Below, in pieces: positions 6,249 through 12,823 of a stretch of 16,539 bases of DNA (position 1 is the first letter of the stretch; the number at the start of each line of letters is the position of its first letter). The DNA comes from Acidobacteriota bacterium (lineage in GTDB: Bacteria; Acidobacteriota; Terriglobia; UBA7540): positions 1 to 16,539 of the forward strand of contig JAJYHU010000185.1 of NCBI GenBank assembly GCA_021784615.1. Direction: 5' to 3'. Below the pieces are notes generated by a model. The model did no database searches and was not told the origin of the DNA. It saw only the letters and a list, made by a program, of their open reading frames with translations. A program made the translations under genes and the position numbers.

Positions 6249-7520
6249 ATGACCATGACTTCCCGCGAACGAGTTGAAAAAACCTTAAACCACACTGAGC
6301 CGGACCGCGTGGCCATCGACCTGGGAGCGACAAACGTGACCGGAATGCACGTCCGGACCGTTTATCTGCTGCGACAGGCGCTCCGGCTCGACGCGCCCGG
6401 AACGCCGGTGAAGGTGATTGAGCCGGTCCAGATGCTGGGCGAAATCAAGCCGGATCTGCTCGAGGCGATGGGAGGCGATGTGGTGACGGTGATGGGCGCC
6501 GGAACCACCTTCGGCTTCAAAAGCGAAGGCTGGAAGGAAGGGTCGGCCTTTGACAGCACACCCCTGCTGGTTCCTGCCGGGTTCAATACCATTCCGGAAG
6601 CGAACGGCGACCTTTTGATGTATCCCGAGGGCGACCGGACGGCCGCTGCGAGTGCGCGCATGCCCTCCGGCGGCTTTTATTTTGACTCGATCGTCCGCCA
6701 GCCGCCCCTCGACGAATCGAAACTCCGCGTGGAGGATAACCTGGAAGAGTTCGCGGTCATTTCCGATGAGGAGGCCGCGCACTTCGCCCGCGAATCCGAG
6801 CGGCTCTTCAAAAAAACCAGCAAGGCCGTCATGCTCAACTTCTCCGGCCTCTCCCTTGGCAACATTGCCCGCGTTCCCGGACCCGCCCTTCGGAATCCCA
6901 AGGGAATTCGCGACATCGAGGAGTGGTACATCAGCCTCTCAATGCGGCGCGACTTTGTTCAAAGGATTTTCGAGCGGCAGACGGAAATCAACCTGGCAAG
7001 CCTCGAAAAACTTCACCAGGCCGTCGGCAACAACGCCCACGTCATTTACTGGACAGGAACCGACTTTGGCGCGCAAAGCGGGCCCTTCGTTTCTCCCAAA
7101 ATGTACCGCGACCTGTTTATGCCCTTTCACAAACAGATCAACGGCTGGATTCATCAGCACACCCCCTGGAAAACGTTCATCCATTCCTGCGGCTCCGTGT
7201 GGGCTCTGCTCGAGGACTTTATCGCCGCCGGCTTCGACATTCTCAATCCCGTCCAAATCTCCGCCGCCGATATGGACCCTTGTAAACTGAAGGAACGGTT
7301 TGGAGACCGGGTCGTCTTTTGGGGTGGCGGCGTGGATACGCAGCGCGTCCTGCCTTTCGGAACGGAGGATGAAGTCCGCAGCCAGGTTCGGGAAAATCTT
7401 CGGGCGTTTGCCAAAGGCGGCGGCTACGTTTTTAACGCCGTGCACAACATCCAGGCGCTTGTGCCGGTCCCGAACGTCATCGCTATGTATAAGACAGCAC
7501 AGGAGTTTAGCGCCAACTGA
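6249..7520 (+). CDS. URO-D family corrinoid methyltransferase, second tandem paralogue
   Basis: A 423-residue protein that aligns with the preceding gene over its whole length with most positions identical by eye (for example MTSRERVE, TGMHV, TPVKV, QMLGEI, LRVEDNLEEF, GVDTQR), so the pair arose by tandem duplication. ATG 6249 is chosen (ATG 6255 is also possible); the frame extends back to a TTG at 6201 but that stretch is the hairpin leader. Zinc ligands are predicted as His 312-x-Cys 314 (IHSCGS) and His 399 (NAVHNI), the same His-for-Cys change as its twin. The middle region from about residue 75 to 200 differs most from the twin (VTVMGAGTTFGF against VGLGKTATMFGF), consistent with a different or broader methyl donor. 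It is the last recognisable gene of the methyl-transfer cluster. Confidence 0.85.
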   Translation: MTMTSRERVEKTLNHTEPDRVAIDLGATNVTGMHVRTVYLLRQALRLDAPGTPVKVIEPVQMLGEIKPDLLEAMGGDVVTVMGAGTTFGFKSEGWKEGSAFDSTPLLVPAGFNTIPEANGDLLMYPEGDRTAAASARMPSGGFYFDSIVRQPPLDESKLRVEDNLEEFAVISDEEAAHFARESERLFKKTSKAVMLNFSGLSLGNIARVPGPALRNPKGIRDIEEWYISLSMRRDFVQRIFERQTEINLASLEKLHQAVGNNAHVIYWTGTDFGAQSGPFVSPKMYRDLFMPFHKQINGWIHQHTPWKTFIHSCGSVWALLEDFIAAGFDILNPVQISAADMDPCKLKERFGDRVVFWGGGVDTQRVLPFGTEDEVRSQVRENLRAFAKGGGYVFNAVHNIQALVPVPNVIAMYKTAQEFSAN

Positions 7521-7529
7521 GGGGCCGGA

Positions 7530-7787
7530 ATGCGCAATCGGCAGGGTTCCGAGCCTGCTGAGATTACCCAGGGAAACATGGAAAAAATAGGGAGAAAGCG
7601 CGAAGTAGAACTTGAGTTTGATCCAGGTAACGTATACATTAACTTGTCGTGTGAGTTATTAGCATCTTTTAAGACTATTGGGAGCATTTGCGGTCGGCTG
7701 GATTTGGGTGAGAAGTCAGACCGAGGGAAACCAGGGAACCCGGGCAGTTTCGGGAAGCTCAAGATTCTATGGGTCGGAGGTTTTTAA
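7530..7787 (+). CDS. Doubtful small ORF, unrecognised
   Basis: An 85-codon frame beginning nine bases after the second URO-D paralogue, with GAGGGG (7519-7524) five bases before ATG 7530, or starting internally at ATG 7578 (69 residues). I recognise no family. The N-terminal half is charged (MEKIGRKREVELEFDPGN), and the C-terminal part is Gly/Pro-rich and looks compositionally random. The DNA is visibly more AT-rich than the flanking genes. The only points in favour are the ribosome site and the fact that its TAA stop directly abuts the GTG start of the next gene, as in coupled genes. It may equally be a non-coding leader for that gene. Confidence 0.22.
   Translation: MRNRQGSEPAEITQGNMEKIGRKREVELEFDPGNVYINLSCELLASFKTIGSICGRLDLGEKSDRGKPGNPGSFGKLKILWVGGF
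7612..7640 (+). promoter_or_regulatory. Candidate promoter for the winged-helix gene
   Basis: TTGAGT (7612-7617), a 17-base spacer and TACATT (7635-7640) form a plausible sigma-70 type promoter in the AT-rich patch before the winged-helix gene, about 140 bases from its start. The pattern is common enough by chance that support is weak. Confidence 0.28.
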
Positions 7788-8390
7788 GTGAAAATATTCG
7801 GAGGTCCCATGACGATCGAAGAGAAAACCACGAATGTGCTGGCGGCATTCGAAATCCTCCTGGAAGAACTTGAAACGGAAATCGAGTTTATCAACATGAA
7901 TGGATCAAAGGCGTTTGCGAATCGGGACTATGACCGCGCTCGAACGGCTATTGCGCGCGCAGATCAGACAACAGTATTCAGGGAGCAGATAGCCGCCCTG
8001 CGCACGGAGTGGGAAAAGCTCTCTCCGCCGCCCGGCAGCGAGGAAGAAGCTGAGCAAGATGAGCGGCACAACCCTGGCCGCCTCCATCGCGGCCTGCGCA
8101 CCAGGGAGTCAGCCTATTTCAAGCCCATCCTCCAGATATTGAACCAGCTGGGCGGCAAGGCCAAGACCGATGAAGTTTTGACCCGAGTTCAGAAGGTCAT
8201 GAAAGGGACTCTTCGGGAAGTTGATTATGAGCCTCTGGCTTCCGATCCTGAAATCCCGCGCTGGTGGAACACCGCACAGTGGGCCCGCCATTCGATGGTG
8301 CAGGCCGGGCTTCTCAAGAATGACTCGCCTCGCGGCACTTGGGAAATGACGGAAGCCGGACTCCGGCTGATCTCCGAGTTCGAGTCCTGA
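7788..8390 (+). CDS. Standalone Mrr N-terminal-like winged-helix protein
   Basis: A protein of 200 residues from GTG 7788 or 193 from ATG 7809. Both starts are in frame and each has its own GGAGGT: at 7776-7781 with 6-base spacing to GTG, and at 7800-7805 with only 3-base spacing to ATG, so GTG is slightly favoured. The N-terminal half is charged and helical (FEILLEELETEIEFIN, then a Glu-rich stretch before residue 100). The C-terminal part, about residues 104-198, reads like the winged-helix domain found at the N-terminus of Mrr restriction enzymes: SAYFKPILQILNQLGGKAKTDEV, then RWWNTAQWARHSMVQAGLL and GTWEMTEAGLRLI. It should bind DNA. No Mrr nuclease domain follows before the stop or in the 141 bases after it, so it is probably a regulator or an orphan specificity-like module, not a restriction enzyme. 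Family call by recognition; role unknown. Confidence 0.7.
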   Translation: MKIFGGPMTIEEKTTNVLAAFEILLEELETEIEFINMNGSKAFANRDYDRARTAIARADQTTVFREQIAALRTEWEKLSPPPGSEEEAEQDERHNPGRLHRGLRTRESAYFKPILQILNQLGGKAKTDEVLTRVQKVMKGTLREVDYEPLASDPEIPRWWNTAQWARHSMVQAGLLKNDSPRGTWEMTEAGLRLISEFES

Positions 8391-8531
8391 ACTCAATCAG
8401 TCGGCGCGTCTTCCATAAAAAGCGGCACCCACTTGCAAACCCCATGCCGGGGCCTTCGCGCGGCGTGGCAGCGTTAGGTTATGCGCTTTTGGCAACAGCT
8501 CGAACCGGCGGTTGTGCGGCGCTGAAGGGGG

Positions 8532-9800
8532 CTAGCGACCAGCCGCCGCAACAATAACCCTGGAAGGTTCAACAGGCCGGGCGCTACAGGTAAAATCTCT
8601 TTCCCTCAGCAGCCTGCAAGTCTCTCCGGCTGTCGCTTCATCCATGTCTGAAAATCTGGCCAGGTACCGGCCGCGCCTAAGCCTGACCACCAGCGGCCTT
8701 GCGCCTTTCAGTGCCTCCGGGGCCGAATGGCGCGCGCTCTCAAGGGCGCGCCTTACCCTCCACAAACTTCGGAAGCTCCCGCCGATCTGAACAATCCATC
8801 CAAAGTTGGCACTTGAAACGCGATTCGCTTCCGTATTCTCGGCGGGTGCTTTCGCGTACGCGCGGGCGGGACGAACCTGTCTGCCGATGTCTGAAGCCGA
8901 AGCGAGAGTCTCCGTCCGGATGCCCGCGAAGCCTTGGTTGAGCAACGCCGCCATATGCCGGTCGCGCGAGTAAGCTGTCGGCCATCCCATCACCACGCCC
9001 ACCAACCGCCGGCCGTTGCGGACCGCAGAGGTTACGATGTTAAAACCGGAAGCGTTCGTATAGCCCGTCTTCATGCCGTCAACGCCGGGGCAGCGGCCCA
9101 AAAGATGATCATGGCCGTAAATCGTCTGGCCGCGGAAATCAAAACTCTGCGCGTGGAAAAAATGGTAGTACTGGGGGTAAGTGTGAATAATTGCCAGCGC
9201 CAAGGTCGCCATGTCGCGGGCGGTGGTCTTTTGCTGCCAATTCGGCAGTCCGGAAGCGTTGTGGAAGGTGGTATGCTCCATCCCCAACTGGCGCGCTTCC
9301 TGGTTCATCAGCTCCGCAAACCGCGTCTCGGTTCCTCCCTCAGCCTCAGCCAACACCACGGCGGCGTCATTGGCGGACCGGGTGGTGATGGCAAGGATGG
9401 CCGATTGGACGGAAATCCGCTCACCGGGATGTAGATAGAGTTTGGTGGGCGCCTGCTCCGCAGCGTGATAGGAAACGGGCAGTTCCTCATCCAGGGTCAT
9501 TTTGCCGCTGTTGAGCCGCTGGAAGGTAAGGTAGAGGGTCATCAGCTTGGTCAGCGACGCCGGGTAGCAGCGTCTATCGGCGTTGTGGGCCTCGAGGACC
9601 TGTCCCGTCTGGGCGTCCATAATGATGGAAGCTTGGACGCGGGCGCTGGCTAACGACGGCACAATGGCGATCAAAACCGCCGCCATGGCAAGCGCGCCGG
9701 CCGTCAGAGAAGTGCGCATCCTCGCGCGATGATCCAACCAACTGGAAATAAAGCTGATACCATTCCCAAACCCCATCGGCCCCCCTCGATTCAAGAACAT
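8532..9800 (-). CDS. dacA: D-alanyl-D-alanine carboxypeptidase (PBP5/DacA family) with SPOR domain
   Basis: A 422-residue penicillin-binding serine peptidase that trims the terminal D-Ala from peptidoglycan pentapeptides in the periplasm. The three active-site motifs are present: SLTK (Ser 82, Lys 85), SAN (142-144) and KTG (244-246). A hydrophobic export signal covers residues about 28-53 (SLTAGALAMAAVLIAIVPSLASA). Residues about 333-410 form a SPOR-like domain (GWIVQIGGSFRSLWRVRRAL), which binds denuded glycan at the division septum. The usual C-terminal beta-domain and membrane-anchoring helix of PBP5 are not seen. Start choice is uncertain: ATG 9800 has GGAG about ten bases upstream, ATG 9776 follows GAGGGGG closely, and ATG 9719 would give the neatest signal peptide. 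The gene converges on the winged-helix gene. Activity is strongly supported; substrate range is not. Confidence 0.92.
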   Translation of the reverse strand: MFLNRGGPMGFGNGISFISSWLDHRARMRTSLTAGALAMAAVLIAIVPSLASARVQASIIMDAQTGQVLEAHNADRRCYPASLTKLMTLYLTFQRLNSGKMTLDEELPVSYHAAEQAPTKLYLHPGERISVQSAILAITTRSANDAAVVLAEAEGGTETRFAELMNQEARQLGMEHTTFHNASGLPNWQQKTTARDMATLALAIIHTYPQYYHFFHAQSFDFRGQTIYGHDHLLGRCPGVDGMKTGYTNASGFNIVTSAVRNGRRLVGVVMGWPTAYSRDRHMAALLNQGFAGIRTETLASASDIGRQVRPARAYAKAPAENTEANRVSSANFGWIVQIGGSFRSLWRVRRALESARHSAPEALKGARPLVVRLRRGRYLARFSDMDEATAGETCRLLRERDFTCSARPVEPSRVIVAAAGR

Positions 9801-9967
9801 TCCACTACAACTCCGCTCTTAAAGCACCGCTTTCAGCCAGACCAGAACGCCCATTGAGGCGGCAAGCTTGGTTCATTCTCTAATCCATCGGATTATTTTC
9901 AGAACATCTTTCCTCTTTTTGCTCCTTCGCGGCCGCGTCCGCAACACCACAGCCCCTAAAGTCGTTA

Positions 9968-9990
9968 ATTGTATCAAATTGATTGATCAA
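9968..9990 (-). promoter_or_regulatory. Candidate extended -10 promoter and operator for dacA
   Basis: On the minus strand TGATACAAT (9976-9968) is an extended -10 element. Overlapping it are an inverted repeat ATCAA-A-TTGAT (9973-9983) and the palindrome TTGATCAA (9983-9990) in the spacer. No good -35 is seen, as expected for extended -10 promoters. The leader to ATG 9800 would be about 160 bases. Operator function is inferred from symmetry and position. Confidence 0.4.
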
Positions 9991-10106
9991 GTAGAAAACA
10001 GAAATTTCATGGTAAACCTCCCGGCTGGCCAGCGGCGGCCGCCCATGGGGGAGCCGAGGGCGGCTCAAGATGCCGCCGTCTAATTGCCCAACGGGACCCT
10101 GATTTT

Positions 10107-10115
10107 TGCTACTAT
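10107..10115 (+). promoter_or_regulatory. Candidate extended -10 promoter for msrB
   Basis: TGCTACTAT is an extended -10 (TG, one base, TACTAT). TTGCCC at 10084-10089 lies 20 bases upstream, which is long for a -35 partner. Transcription would start near 10122, leaving a leader of about 113 bases before ATG 10235. Confidence 0.33.
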
Positions 10116-10234
10116 CGTTCTATAGGGCGGCAGGGGCGCCGGCGGAGATAAGGTCAACCATCTCATCGCTCAAGGGCGGAGCGGCGGCGGGCGTTTTCCT
10201 AAAAGGCTCCATAACGGCGTCAGGAGGATCGACC

Positions 10235-10648
10235 ATGAAAGAGACAAAAGTTGTGAAAACGGAAAAGGAATGGAAGAAGCTCCTGACTCCGGAGCAATAT
10301 CAGGTGACTCGATTGAAAGCCACCGAACCGCCGTTTATGGGGGAATACTGGGACACGCACGAAAAGGGCATTTATCGCTGCGTCTGCTGCGGAGCCGAAC
10401 TTTTCAGCTCAGACACCAAATTCGAATCTGGAACCGGCTGGCCGAGTTTTTCGACGCCCGTTTCCGAAAAGAACATACGGACGGAAAGCGACATGAGCAT
10501 GGGGATGCGCCGGGTTGAGGTTCTGTGCAACGAATGCGACGCCCACTTGGGCCATCTGTTTCCGGACGGCCCAGGTCCCACGGGCTTGCGCTATTGCATC
10601 AATTCGGCGGCGCTTAATTTTGAGAAGCAAGACAAGTCGCAGAAGTAA
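10235..10648 (+). CDS. msrB: Peptide methionine-(R)-S-oxide reductase MsrB
   Basis: A 137-residue MsrB, of normal family length, which reduces methionine-R-sulfoxide in proteins at the expense of thioredoxin. ATG 10235 is chosen because CAGGAGG lies directly upstream (10221-10227) and the reading gives MKETKVVKTEKEW; the frame extends back to 10106 without family similarity. Two zinc CxxC pairs are present (Cys 49/52 and Cys 98/101), with the signature GTGWPSF and the catalytic Cys 121 in RYCINSAAL. The residue before GWPSF, at the place of the resolving Cys in E. coli MsrB (CGWPSF), is Thr 67, so the sulfenic acid must be resolved another way, perhaps by Cys 51 or directly by a reductant. 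The protein is cytoplasmic with no signal peptide, and it stands alone as a single gene. Confidence 0.96.
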   Translation: MKETKVVKTEKEWKKLLTPEQYQVTRLKATEPPFMGEYWDTHEKGIYRCVCCGAELFSSDTKFESGTGWPSFSTPVSEKNIRTESDMSMGMRRVEVLCNECDAHLGHLFPDGPGPTGLRYCINSAALNFEKQDKSQK

Positions 10649-10683
10649 ATTCCTCGCGGAGTTTGTCTGGCACACGAACAAGA

Positions 10684-10710
10684 GCAGATTCCTCGCTGCG
10701 CTCGGACTGA
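10684..10710. repeat. Fragment of a dispersed GC-rich repeat
   Basis: The spacer after msrB contains GCAGATTCCTCGCTGCGCTC and a few more bases, closely resembling a short repeat (...CTCGGAATGACA) that I recall recurring between genes in Acidobacteriota and some other phyla. A partial echo (ATTCCTCGCGGAG) lies at about 10649-10661. The copy here is degenerate. Only a genome-wide search could show that it is dispersed. Confidence 0.35.
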
Positions 10711-10775
10711 AAGGGGTTCGGAAGAACAATAAAAATAGGGCGAATGACACCTGCCGCGAGTTTTTGAGCAAGCGA

Positions 10776-11291
10776 TTAGAGTTCGAACTCGCGCTTCACT
10801 TTTTCCGACTTCTCGATCACCTTGCGGGTCAGTTCCTTCTTGTATTCCACAAGCTTTTGGGCGAGCCCGGCGTCCGCCAAGGCGATAATCTCGACGGCCA
10901 GGATGGCCGCGTTGACGGCCCCCGCCTTGCCGATGGCCGTGCAGGCTACCGGCACGCCTCCGGGCATCTGGACGGTGGAAAGCAGCGAGTCGAGGCCTGC
11001 CAGGGTGGTGGTGGGCATCGGAATGCCGATCACCGGCAAAGTGGTTTCAGCGGCCACGACGCCTGCCAGATGCGCCGCGCCTCCCGCCCCCACAATAATC
11101 ACTTTTAGCCCGCGCGCGACAGCCGTCCGCGCATACTCCGCCGTGCGGCCCGGCGAGCGGTGCGCTGACGTGATGTCGATCTCAAACGGGACCCCGAACT
11201 TCTTCAGCGTTGCCGCAGCCTCCTTCATCACGGGAAGGTCCGTATCGCTTCCCATAATGATGCCTACCATCGGTTTAGCTTCCTCGACCAT
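10776..11291 (-). CDS. purE: N5-carboxyaminoimidazole ribonucleotide mutase
   Basis: A 171-residue class I PurE that converts N5-CAIR to CAIR in purine synthesis. ATG 11291 is preferred over an in-frame GTG at 11300 because the ribosome site AGAGGTG contains that GTG and is spaced seven bases from the ATG. Motifs: GSDTD (14-18), SAHRSP with catalytic-site His 44, GAGGAAHLAG, and PVIGIPM. Length and motifs are those of the bacterial mutase that works with PurK, and no purK is in the window. It lies 56 bases downstream of purD on the same strand, so the two are probably one transcription unit in the same pathway. Confidence 0.95.
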   Translation of the reverse strand: MVEEAKPMVGIIMGSDTDLPVMKEAAATLKKFGVPFEIDITSAHRSPGRTAEYARTAVARGLKVIIVGAGGAAHLAGVVAAETTLPVIGIPMPTTTLAGLDSLLSTVQMPGGVPVACTAIGKAGAVNAAILAVEIIALADAGLAQKLVEYKKELTRKVIEKSEKVKREFEL

Positions 11292-11347
11292 ATGTTTCAC
11301 CTCTGTTGTTATTGTAGGCGGTTTTCGATCGGATGACGACGGTCGCG

Positions 11348-12682
11348 CTACTGCGAAGGCGCGGGATTTTCCGTCCGGCGATCAGAATTCCGGACATCGG
11401 CGGACGCCTTCAGCCGGCGCACCCCTTTTGCGGCGATGTCGCGCCGGTAATGCATTCCGTCAAAGTGAATCTTGCTGACGGCTGTATAAGCTTTCTCCAC
11501 TGCGGAACTCAAATCCTCCGCCACTGCCGTCACGCCCAGCACGCGCCCGCCGGCCGTCACCACATCCTTCTCGCGCCGTGCCGTGCCCGCATGAAAAACT
11601 TTAACGCCGCCCCGCGCTTCCGCCGCTTCAAGGCCGGTAATCGCCTTCCCGGTTTCATACGTCCCCGGATAGTCCTTGGATGTCAGAACAACGCACACGG
11701 AAGGGTTCGGGCTCCAGCGAGCTTCCACCACGCCCAGCTTCCCATCGAGCGAGGCCGCCAGCAGATCAACCAGGTCGGACCGCAATCTCATCATGATGGG
11801 CTGCGTTTCCGGATCGCCCAGCCGCACGTTATACTCCAGCACTTTTGGGCCTTCCGAAGTCAGCATCAGCCCACAGTAAAGAAATCCCCGGAAGGGTGCG
11901 CCTTCCTTGGCCATTCCATCGAGCGTCGGCTGCACAATACGGCGAAGGATCTCGTCCCGCAACCCTTCGCTCAAAATCGTATCCTCGCTATAGGCTCCCA
12001 TGCCGCCTGTATTGGGCCCCTGGTCGTTATCGAACACCTGCTTGTGATCCTGGGTAGGAACTAGCGGCACAAAACCTCGCGTCCCGGCCAGAACGATGAA
12101 CGACACTTCCTCGCCCACCAGGCACTCTTCAATCACCAGGCGCTCAGCCGCCCTGCCCAGCACGTTCCGGTTCATGAAATCGTCCAGGGTCTTTTCCGCT
12201 TCCTCGCGGGTGCGGGCAACCACCACGCCTTTTCCGGCCGCCAGGCCGTCGGCCTTGATCACCACCGGCAGCCCAAACCCCGAAAGGGCTTCGAGCGCGC
12301 TCTCGTGGCTATCCGCCACCACAAACCGCGCGGTGGGGATGCTGTGGCGCTGCATAAACTCCTTGGCGAACATCTTGCTGCCCTCAAGGCTTGCCGCCGC
12401 CTTGCTGGGGCCGATAATCTTGCGCCCGCCGCGCTCAAATTCATCCACCACGCCGGCCACCAGGGGCGCTTCCGGACCCACCACCGTGAGGTCCGCGTCA
12501 AAACGCTCCGCCAGCTCAAACATGGCGGCGGGGCTCGTAAGATCAACCGGAACGCACTCCGCCGCTTGCGCAATGCCGGCGTTCCCCGGCGCGCAAATCA
12601 CCCGCTCGGTTAACTGGCTTTCGCGCAGCTTCCACGCTAAGGCGTGTTCCCTTCCTCCCGAACCTAGAACCAGTACATTCAT
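11348..12682 (-). CDS. purD: Phosphoribosylamine-glycine ligase (GAR synthetase)
   Basis: A 444-residue ATP-grasp enzyme joining glycine to phosphoribosylamine, the second step of purine synthesis. ATG 12682 gives the family start MNVLVLGSGGREHALAW; a TTG at 12721 would extend it by 13 residues, but that codon is part of a probable -35 box. Motifs in order: GPEAPLVAGVVDEF, GPSKAAASLEGSK, VIKADGLAAGKGVVVA (ATP-grasp), NTGGMGAYSE and YNVRLGDPETQ. It is slightly longer than typical because of a short polar C-terminal tail after the RRDIAAKG stretch. The first gene of a purD-purE unit. No ribosome site is seen before the start, which fits a very short or absent leader. Confidence 0.96.
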   Translation of the reverse strand: MNVLVLGSGGREHALAWKLRESQLTERVICAPGNAGIAQAAECVPVDLTSPAAMFELAERFDADLTVVGPEAPLVAGVVDEFERGGRKIIGPSKAAASLEGSKMFAKEFMQRHSIPTARFVVADSHESALEALSGFGLPVVIKADGLAAGKGVVVARTREEAEKTLDDFMNRNVLGRAAERLVIEECLVGEEVSFIVLAGTRGFVPLVPTQDHKQVFDNDQGPNTGGMGAYSEDTILSEGLRDEILRRIVQPTLDGMAKEGAPFRGFLYCGLMLTSEGPKVLEYNVRLGDPETQPIMMRLRSDLVDLLAASLDGKLGVVEARWSPNPSVCVVLTSKDYPGTYETGKAITGLEAAEARGGVKVFHAGTARREKDVVTAGGRVLGVTAVAEDLSSAVEKAYTAVSKIHFDGMHYRRDIAAKGVRRLKASADVRNSDRRTENPAPSQ

Positions 12683-12692
12683 AGAGGACGAT

Positions 12693-12721
12693 ACACTATC
12701 GGCTGAAAATGGTTTTGTCAA
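12693..12721 (-). promoter_or_regulatory. Probable purD promoter giving a near-leaderless mRNA
   Basis: On the minus strand a consensus TTGACA (12721-12716) is followed by a 17-base spacer and TAGTGT (12698-12693). The purD ATG begins only ten bases after the -10 hexamer, so transcription would start within a few bases of the start codon. This matches the absence of a ribosome site. Confidence 0.5.
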
Positions 12722-12782
12722 TCCTACATTTTGTTCCGGGCTGCGTCGCTCTCCACGGCCCTATCATTCCCTTCCGGCGTCC

Positions 12783-12818
12783 TGCTAGAATAGGAATTTG
12801 CATTCCTTTGGGAATTTG
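12783..12818 (+). promoter_or_regulatory. Probable mnmG promoter with inverted and direct repeats
   Basis: TGCTAGAAT (12783-12791) is an extended -10 pointing toward mnmG. Just downstream, over the expected transcription start, is the perfect inverted repeat AGGAAT-TTGC-ATTCCT (12792-12807), and GGAATTTG occurs twice (12793-12800 and 12811-12818). The symmetry over the start point suggests an operator or a 5' hairpin in the mRNA; no regulator is known from the window. Confidence 0.42.
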
Positions 12819-12823
12819 GGGCG

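Larger units (their letters stand above)
9801..10234. other. 434-base spacer between divergent dacA and msrB
   Basis: No convincing gene is seen. The short frames here, on either strand, have no family resemblance and no supported start. The centre (about 9960-10015) is AT-rich and holds the probable dacA promoter with nested palindromes. The right part holds a candidate msrB promoter and a GC-rich leader of about 110 bases that I cannot match to a known riboswitch. Confidence 0.6.

Noticed and set aside
8391..8531. Possible bidirectional terminator between the converging winged-helix gene and dacA
   Set aside because: No stem followed by a T-run on either strand was found.
8570..8590. GGCCGGGCGCTACAGG, resembling the end of the palindromic element at 4884-4895
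   Set aside because: It lies inside the dacA C-terminal coding region and there is no matching left half or hairpin, so chance similarity is likely.
9993..10022. Minus-strand GGAGG followed by ATG and a seven-codon ORF (MKFLFST)
   Set aside because: It lies upstream of the probable dacA transcription start and is too short to support.
11333..12064. Plus-strand frames opposite purD
   Set aside because: purD is fully supported by ATP-grasp motifs; these frames show no protein family similarity.
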